In this document: piece by piece, positions 1 through 2,883 of the stretch
Position numbering within the stretch: the stretch's first letter is position 1
How the letters are laid out: each line of letters opens with the position of its first letter
From: an uncultured Collinsella sp.
GTDB taxonomy: Bacteria; Actinomycetota; Coriobacteriia; Coriobacteriales; Coriobacteriaceae
Direction of reading: 5' to 3'
Length of the DNA: 5,140 nt
NCBI GenBank assembly: GCA_902476475.1
Contig: CABSDO010000116.1
Span: forward strand, 1-5,140
Position numbers and translations under genes: made by a program
The notes under the pieces: generated by a model
Told to the model about the DNA's origin: nothing
Database searches by the model: none
What the model saw: only the letters and a program-made list of their open reading frames with translations

Positions 1-126
1 CCGCACGAGCCGGAAAGCACTTAATGTGCTTTCCGAGCGAGCCCAGGACCTGACCGAGCGAAAACCTTGCGCCCGGCCTTCGGCGGCGCGGCCGGATGGT
101 GGAATTGTGTGCAGCCCGGTTTTCCG
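1..126. other. Upstream intergenic region, no gene seen
   Basis: No reading frame here looks like a real gene. Frame 1 closes at TAA 22-24 after seven codons, which could be the tail of an upstream gene, but seven residues are too few to identify it. The region holds a perfect inverted repeat at 11-35 (listed separately), an 8-bp direct repeat CCGAGCGA at 33-40 and 54-61, and a GC-rich potential hairpin pairing CCGGCC (73-78) with GGCCGG (90-95). Neither hairpin is followed by a T-run, so neither is a standard intrinsic terminator. In many bacteria rplA lies just upstream of rplJ, so this is probably the rplA-rplJ spacer. That is inference. Confidence 0.5.
11..35. repeat. Perfect 10-bp inverted repeat, 5-nt loop
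   Basis: CGGAAAGCAC (11-20) is followed by the loop TTAAT and the exact reverse complement GTGCTTTCCG (26-35). As RNA it would form a stable hairpin. The following bases are GC-rich with no T-run, so it is not a canonical Rho-independent terminator. It may be a transcript 3'-end stabiliser, a processing site or a protein-binding dyad for the upstream transcript. Its role is unknown. Confidence 0.6.
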
Positions 127-155
127 TTGACCGACGCCGGGGTCCCCGCCATAAT
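127..155 (+). promoter_or_regulatory. Sigma70-type promoter of rplJL
   Basis: TTGACC (127-132) matches the -35 consensus at five of six positions. CATAAT (150-155) matches the -10 consensus at five of six. The spacer is exactly 17 bp. Transcription would start at about 162-164, just upstream of the L10 leader, which supports the call. This is the best-matching promoter in the window, as expected for a highly expressed ribosomal protein operon. Confidence 0.8.
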
Positions 156-244
156 ACTTTCGGTTCACGCACGAATCCGCTGCCAGAGACAGCCGGTGCA
201 AACGGGCATTGCCCGCGAGCTTAATGGGATATCCCGCCAGCCGA

Positions 245-275
245 GGTGGTCGAGTAGATATGTCTTCTCGCCCCC
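245..275 (+). promoter_or_regulatory. Candidate antiterminator hairpin in the L10 leader
   Basis: CGAG (251-254) pairs with CTCG (267-270) and AGA (256-258) pairs with TCT (263-265) around the loop TATG, with one T-T mismatch. The stem can extend outward by pairing GG (248-249) with CC (271-272) and GG (245-246) with CC (274-275), leaving a bulged T250 and one mismatch. The extension takes up the 5' arm of the terminator (270-276), so the two structures exclude each other. The left arm lies inside the conserved GCCGAGGTGG element, so L10 binding there could block this hairpin and allow termination. The pairing is visible in the sequence; the role is inferred. Confidence 0.5.
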
Positions 276-306
276 GTCGCTCATGCAGCGCGGGGGCTTT
301 CTTTTT
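270..306 (+). terminator. Intrinsic terminator, attenuator of rplJL
   Basis: GCCCCCG (270-276) pairs perfectly with CGGGGGC (291-297). Past a bulged T277, CGC (278-280) pairs with GCG (288-290), closing a 7-nt loop. The stem is followed by TTTCTTTTT (298-306). It lies 65 nt before the rplJ start and after the promoter, so it must act as a conditional terminator rather than an end-of-operon signal. Confidence 0.85.
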
Positions 307-371
307 GGACATGCCCCCGTCACGTCCTTGTGGCGGACCGTGCCCGGAAAGAATTCGAGGAGGTGTAATTC

Positions 372-893
372 ATGCCCCAGCAGTACAAAATCGACAAGGT
401 TGCAGAGATCGAGTCCCGTATCGCCGAGAACGCCGGTCTGTTCGTCGTCAACTACAACGGTCTGACGGTTAAGCAGGCTCAGGAGCTGCGTCATCAGCTT
501 CGCGAGTGCGGCGCCGAGATGAAGGTCTACAAGAACAACCTGGTCAAGATCGCTCTCAAGAACCAGGAGCAGCCCGAGCTCGACGAGATCCTCGCCGGCC
601 CCGTCGCTTATGTGTTCTACGAGACCGAGCCGGTCGAGGCCGCTAAGACCCTTAAGGACTTCTCCGCTAAGTCCAAGGGCGTCCTTGAGATCAAGGGCGG
701 TATCTCCGACGGCAAGGCCGTTTCCGCTGATGATGTTAAGGCTATCGCCGAGCTGCCCACCAAGGACCAGCTTCTCGGCCAGATCGCCGGTCTCATCTCC
801 GGTTTCGCTCGCGACATCGCTGTCTGCGTCAACGGCGTTTCCTCTGGTCTCGCTCGTTCGATCCAGCAGGTCTCCGAGCAGAAGGCAGCCTAG
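372..893 (+). CDS. rplJ: 50S ribosomal protein L10
   Basis: L10 forms the base of the ribosomal stalk. It binds 23S rRNA beside L11 and anchors L12 dimers that recruit elongation factors. The 173-residue product shows the family pattern: an N-terminal helix, NYNGLTVKQAQELR near residues 27-40, the MKVYKNNLVKIAL segment (50-62), a GP motif (76-77), and the AELPTKDQL boundary (126-134). A long amphipathic C-terminal helix follows and binds L12. A strong Shine-Dalgarno GAGGAGGTG (357-365) sits 6 nt before the ATG. The 43 residues after ALPT-like LPT (128-130) exceed the roughly 34 of E. coli L10, suggesting capacity for three L12 dimers. It is the first gene of a bicistronic unit with rplL, controlled by the upstream L10 leader. 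Confidence 0.97.
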   Translation: MPQQYKIDKVAEIESRIAENAGLFVVNYNGLTVKQAQELRHQLRECGAEMKVYKNNLVKIALKNQEQPELDEILAGPVAYVFYETEPVEAAKTLKDFSAKSKGVLEIKGGISDGKAVSADDVKAIAELPTKDQLLGQIAGLISGFARDIAVCVNGVSSGLARSIQQVSEQKAA

Positions 894-908
894 TCGCTGT
901 TTTCACCC

Positions 909-976
909 GCGGCGGCAACGCCGCACCCCTGACGCATTCGCGTCGTGTTTTAACTGATCTCCGTGCACAGACACGG
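909..976 (+). other. Three small hairpins between rplJ and rplL
   Basis: The rplJ-rplL spacer can form three consecutive stems. GCGGCG (909-914) pairs with CGCCGC (919-924) around a GCAA tetraloop of the GNRA type. GACGC (931-935) pairs with GCGTC (940-944) around ATTC. CCGTG (961-965) pairs with CACGG (972-976) just before the rplL ribosome-binding site. None has a proper T-run. They could stabilise or process the mRNA, or tune rplL translation, since L12 is needed in several copies per L10. The function is inferred. Confidence 0.45.
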
Positions 977-983
977 AAACCGA

Positions 984-988
984 AAGGA
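984..988 (+). promoter_or_regulatory. Ribosome-binding site that sets the rplL start
   Basis: AAGGA is placed 7 nt before the ATG at 996. It lies inside the longer in-frame ORF that begins at 963, where no comparable Shine-Dalgarno is present. It therefore decides the start in favour of 996, giving the family N-terminus MAKLTTDEI. Confidence 0.8.
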
Positions 989-995
989 CTTAGAA

Positions 996-1373
996 ATGGC
1001 TAAGCTTACCACCGATGAGATCATCGATGCTCTTAAGGAAATGACCCTTCTCGAGGCTTCCGAGCTCGTTAAGGCTATCGAGGACACCTTCGGCGTTTCC
1101 GCCGCTGCTCCTGCCGCCGTTGTCGCCGCTCCCGCTGCTGGCGCTGCTGAGGCCGAGGAGAAGACCGAGTTTGACGTCGTGCTCGAGGGCTTCGGCGACA
1201 ACAAGATCCAGGTCATCAAGGCCGTCCGTGAGCTCACCAACCTTGGCCTGAAGGAGGCCAAGGAGGTCGTCGAGGGCGCTCCCAAGGCTGTTCTCGAGGG
1301 TGCCAAGAAGGAGGACGCCGAGGCTGCCAAGGAGAAGCTCGAGGCTGCTGGCGCTGCTGTCACCCTCAAGTAA
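996..1373 (+). CDS. rplL: 50S ribosomal protein L7/L12
   Basis: L7/L12 is the multicopy, acidic stalk protein that contacts EF-Tu, EF-G, IF2 and RF3 and stimulates their GTPase cycles. The 125-residue product has the usual three parts. Residues 1-33 are the helical dimerisation domain that docks on the L10 C-terminal helix. Residues 34-53 are an Ala/Pro-rich flexible hinge. Residues 54-125 are the globular factor-binding domain with the conserved KIQVIKAVRE (70-79), GLKEAKEVVE (84-93) and a final AAGAAVTLK. An in-frame ATG at 963 would add 11 residues, including HRHGNRK, that the family lacks and that fall on the intercistronic hairpin and Shine-Dalgarno, so 996 is chosen. It is cotranscribed with rplJ and closed by a terminator 27 nt after the stop. 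Confidence 0.97.
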   Translation: MAKLTTDEIIDALKEMTLLEASELVKAIEDTFGVSAAAPAAVVAAPAAGAAEAEEKTEFDVVLEGFGDNKIQVIKAVRELTNLGLKEAKEVVEGAPKAVLEGAKKEDAEAAKEKLEAAGAAVTLK

Positions 1374-1400
1374 TCAGGCTTTCTCGCCAGATTTCTTTGC

Positions 1401-1433
1401 AGACGGGGTTCGCATTGCGAGCCCCGTCTTTTT
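1401..1433 (+). terminator. Intrinsic terminator after rplL
   Basis: AGACGGGG (1401-1408) pairs perfectly with CCCCGTCT (1422-1429). The stem continues inward through a T-G wobble and TCGC/GCGA to a 3-nt ATT loop, 13 pairs in all. TTTTT (1429-1433) and a second T-run (1436-1439) follow. This is strong enough to end the rplJL transcript and separates it from galU and rpoB. Confidence 0.9.
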
Positions 1434-1575
1434 CGTTTTGATCCCTCTATTTTGTTGGCTCGGCATACAAATTGCTGCCGCTTGCGGTGCTTTGGGGTCG
1501 CTACCGTTGGGCGATAAAATTGCACCATTCGAGCAATAATTTGCGTTGACCTGCTGAAGAATGGCGCTTGCCTAC

Positions 1576-1592
1576 ATTAACGTTAATTAACG
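1576..1592. promoter_or_regulatory. Overlapping 12-bp palindromes, candidate operator
   Basis: ATTAACGTTAAT (1576-1587) and CGTTAATTAACG (1581-1592) are both perfect 12-bp palindromes. Their centres are 5 bp apart. TTAACG recurs at 1577 and 1587, a spacing of 10 bp or one helical turn. In a GC-rich genome such an AT-rich symmetric block in a promoter region suggests a transcription-factor site. The regulator is unknown. Confidence 0.5.
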
Positions 1593-1605
1593 GCGGTAAG
1601 ATAAA
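1577..1605 (+). promoter_or_regulatory. Candidate galU promoter
   Basis: TTAACG (1577-1582) and GATAAA (1600-1605) each match the sigma70 -35 and -10 consensus at four of six positions and have a 17-bp spacer. The -35 and half the spacer coincide with the palindromic block, so a bound regulator would directly affect polymerase. The match is only moderate, and other pairings in the region are possible. A promoter somewhere here is expected, because a strong terminator lies upstream. Confidence 0.35.
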
Positions 1606-1686
1606 CCGGTATCGCAATTTGGTCTGCGGCCGCCGTGCCGCACGCACAGGGCGCATCCTGCGCCTGCGAAAGGATCCCTGAATACT

Positions 1687-2595
1687 ATGAAGGCAATCAT
1701 CCCCGCCGCCGGTCTTGGCACGCGTTTTCTGCCTGGCACCAAGTGCACGCCTAAAGAGATGCTGCCGGTGCTCGACAAGCCGGTCATCCAGTACGTCGTC
1801 GAGGAGGCGCTCGACCCCGAGGAGGTCGACGACGCCATTATCGTCACCTCTCCCGGCAAGCCCGAGTTGCTGAGCTACTTCCAGCCCGATCGTTCGCTCG
1901 AGAACCTGCTGCGCGAGCGCGGCAAGGATGCTTATGCCGACGCCGTCGCCCATGCGGGCGGTATGCCGGTCGACTTCCGCTATCAGTACGAGCCCAAGGG
2001 CCTCGGTCACGCCATTCGCTCTGCCGCTGACGCTGTGGCGGGGGAGAACTTCCTGGTTCTTCTGGGCGACTACGTTGTGCCCAACCGCGACATCTGCGAC
2101 AAGATGCTTGCCGTCTCCAAGGAGCACGGTGGCGCTTCTGTTATCGCCGTTGCCGCGTGCGCTCCTGAGGAAGTCAGCCGCTATGGCGTTATCGCCGGCG
2201 ATCGCGTGGGCGCTCTCGAGGGCTTCGAGAATGCCGCCGACGACGAGCCCGGTGCCGTCTGGCGCATCGGCGGCCTGGTCGAGAAGCCCGCTCCCGAGGC
2301 GGCTCCGTCCAACCTGTACATCGTCGGTCGCTACCTGCTGAGCCCGTTGGTCATGGACCTGCTGGCCGATCAGCAGGCCGGTAAGGGCGGCGAGATCCAG
2401 CTGACCGACGCCATGGCCCGCTCGCTCGACCGCGAGGCCATGTACGCCGTCGTCATCGACCCGCTGTCGGGCTACGATACCGGTACCCCGTCTGGCTGGA
2501 TGGCCACCAACGCCCTCATGGCTGCAAGCGATCCTCGCTTTGCCGGCGCCTTCTGGGATGCCATCGACGAGCGCGGCGGTTTGATGCGTAAGTAA
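1687..2595 (+). CDS. galU: UTP-glucose-1-phosphate uridylyltransferase
   Basis: The enzyme makes UDP-glucose and pyrophosphate from UTP and glucose-1-phosphate in the cytoplasm, feeding polysaccharide, glycolipid and Leloir-pathway reactions. The 302-residue length is typical of GalU. A single nucleotidyltransferase Rossmann-like domain shows the N-terminal loop AAGLGTRFLPGTK (7-19), KEMLP (23-27), DKPVIQY (30-36), EPKGLGHAI (102-110) for base recognition, LGD (126-128) with the presumed metal-binding Asp128, VSRYGVI (163-169), VEKP (198-201) with the sugar-phosphate Lys200, and GEIQLTDA (235-242). Two motifs deviate: LGD is followed by YV rather than the common second Asp, and YDTGTPSGW (263-271) replaces the usual YDxGxKxGY. 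It stands between two strong terminators, so it is probably monocistronic. RmlA-type enzymes are less likely given the EIQLTD and VEKP context. Confidence 0.93.
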   Translation: MKAIIPAAGLGTRFLPGTKCTPKEMLPVLDKPVIQYVVEEALDPEEVDDAIIVTSPGKPELLSYFQPDRSLENLLRERGKDAYADAVAHAGGMPVDFRYQYEPKGLGHAIRSAADAVAGENFLVLLGDYVVPNRDICDKMLAVSKEHGGASVIAVAACAPEEVSRYGVIAGDRVGALEGFENAADDEPGAVWRIGGLVEKPAPEAAPSNLYIVGRYLLSPLVMDLLADQQAGKGGEIQLTDAMARSLDREAMYAVVIDPLSGYDTGTPSGWMATNALMAASDPRFAGAFWDAIDERGGLMRK

Positions 2596-2615
2596 GCCTT
2601 CGGGCATCGACATTT

Positions 2616-2649
2616 ACGGGTGCGGACTTCGGTTCGCGCCCGTTTTTTT
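2616..2649 (+). terminator. Intrinsic terminator after galU
   Basis: ACGGG (2616-2620) pairs with CCCGT (2639-2643). The stem continues through T-G, GCG/CGC, G-T and A-T to a loop at 2627-2632, and ends in seven T residues (2643-2649). It lies 20 nt after the galU stop. Together with the terminator after rplL it makes galU a self-contained unit and requires rpoB to have its own promoter. Confidence 0.9.
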
Positions 2650-2673
2650 ATAAGAGCTGCGATTGCCAGCCCT

Positions 2674-2698
2674 CTGTTCACAGAAAATATATGAACAG
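2674..2698. repeat. Inverted repeat CTGTTCA-N11-TGAACAG
   Basis: CTGTTCA (2674-2680) and TGAACAG (2692-2698) are perfect reverse complements separated by an AT-rich 11-nt spacer. The right arm is shared with the LexA-like dyad at 2692-2705, so three GAAC/GTTC half-sites lie in about 30 bp. It may be an operator cluster or a transcript hairpin. It lies outside any gene, between the galU terminator and the rpoB promoter. Confidence 0.5.
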
Positions 2699-2705
2699 GT
2701 GTTCG
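2692..2705. promoter_or_regulatory. LexA-like (SOS box) dyad upstream of rpoB
   Basis: TGAACAGGTGTTCG contains the perfect core GAAC-N4-GTTC. It agrees with the Gram-positive/actinobacterial LexA pattern CGAACRNRYGTTYG at all positions but the first. It sits about 80 bp upstream of the predicted rpoB -35, so it would not directly block that promoter. No other gene start is nearby. A different regulator with the same half-site is possible. Confidence 0.4.
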
Positions 2706-2782
2706 ATGCACATCCATCTACCTGCATGTTTTCTGTCGAAAAACTTTGCTACTCCAAAAACTCAATCACGTCAAGGCTTTTC

Positions 2783-2810
2783 TTGCTCAACGGTCGGTAC
2801 CTGATAAACT
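2783..2810 (+). promoter_or_regulatory. Probable rpoB promoter, extended -10
   Basis: TTGCTC (2783-2788) gives the TTG of a -35. After a 16-bp spacer, TAAACT (2805-2810) matches four of six -10 positions and is preceded by TGA (2802-2804), an extended -10 motif that compensates for the weak -35. Transcription would begin at about 2815-2818, leaving a leader of about 67 nt. The sequence upstream is markedly AT-rich for this genome. A promoter is needed here because galU ends in a strong terminator. Confidence 0.5.
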
Positions 2811-2826
2811 ATTAGGTTGCGATAAC

Positions 2827-2847
2827 TGGCGAAGCTATGCCTCGCCA
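2827..2847 (+). other. Hairpin in the rpoB 5' UTR
   Basis: TGGCGA (2827-2832) pairs perfectly with TCGCCA (2842-2847). Inside, GC (2834-2835) can pair with GC (2839-2840) around TAT. It would sit near the 5' end of the predicted rpoB mRNA, 20 nt before the Shine-Dalgarno. It may stabilise the transcript or bind a regulator. No T-run follows, so it is not a terminator. Confidence 0.45.
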
Positions 2848-2867
2848 ATCCACCGAGCATTTCCGTG

Positions 2868-2874
2868 AAGGAGG
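2868..2874 (+). promoter_or_regulatory. Ribosome-binding site that sets the GTG start of rpoB
   Basis: AAGGAGG is a full-strength Shine-Dalgarno 9 nt before GTG at 2884. No in-frame ATG lies near it: the first, at codon 22 (2947), is inside the conserved N-terminal region. The GTG is therefore the start. Confidence 0.85.
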
Positions 2875-2883
2875 AAAAACCTG

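Larger units (their letters stand above)
162..306 (+). ncRNA. L10 leader: autoregulatory 5' UTR of rplJL
   Basis: This is a cis-acting RNA that binds L10, or the L10-L12 complex, and adjusts stalk protein synthesis to need. It carries the conserved family elements: AGAGACAG with GGTG (185-198), GCTTAAT (219-225) and GCCGAGGTGG (240-249). Between them are a CGGGC/GCCCG hairpin (203-215) and a GGGAT/ATCCC dyad (226-235). It ends in an intrinsic terminator (270-306), lying between a good promoter and rplJ, which is the standard attenuator arrangement of L10 leaders in Gram-positive bacteria. The 5' end is inferred from the promoter, and the exact pairing of the L10-binding stem was not resolved by eye. 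Excess L10 is expected to favour termination, as known for Bacillus subtilis. Confidence 0.87.
1434..1686 (+). promoter_or_regulatory. galU control region and leader
   Basis: No gene is visible between the rplL terminator and galU. The stretch holds a candidate promoter and overlapping palindromes (listed separately). It also holds a TTGACC at 1546-1551 like the rplJ -35, whose best -10 (TACATT, 1573-1578) is 21 bp away. A further weak pair is TTGGGG 1492-1497 and TAAAAT 1515-1520 with a 17-bp spacer. Near the gene, CAGGGCGCA (1647-1655) pairs with TGCGCCTG (1659-1666) around TCC with one bulged G. This hairpin ends just before the Shine-Dalgarno AAGGA (1670-1674), which itself lies 12 nt from the ATG, longer than usual. 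Confidence 0.5.

Noticed and set aside
67..472. Plus-strand open frames over the L10 leader and rplJ start
   Set aside because: They run through the promoter, leader RNA and terminator and overlap rplJ in other frames. No ribosome-binding site or recognisable protein.
931..951. GACGC/GCGTC hairpin with TTTT as a terminator between rplJ and rplL
   Set aside because: A 5-bp stem, an interrupted short T-run, and no new promoter before rplL. The two genes are expected to be co-transcribed.
963..995. Upstream ATG giving an 11-residue longer L7/L12
   Set aside because: The extension covers an intercistronic hairpin and the Shine-Dalgarno of the ATG at 996, and L7/L12 proteins begin with the MAKLTTDEI-like sequence.
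1546..1578. TTGACC with TACATT as the galU promoter
   Set aside because: The -35 is good, but the spacer would be 21 bp, outside the normal range. Kept only as an alternative in the control-region entry.
1501..2613. A 370-codon open frame on the minus strand across galU
   Set aside because: Also in register with the sense codons of galU and explained by the same codon avoidance. The sense strand encodes a clear GalU.
2691..2804. A 37-codon ORF between galU and rpoB with four Cys residues
   Set aside because: No Shine-Dalgarno before its ATG, it covers the LexA-like dyad and runs into the rpoB promoter, and its codon use is unlike the neighbouring genes.
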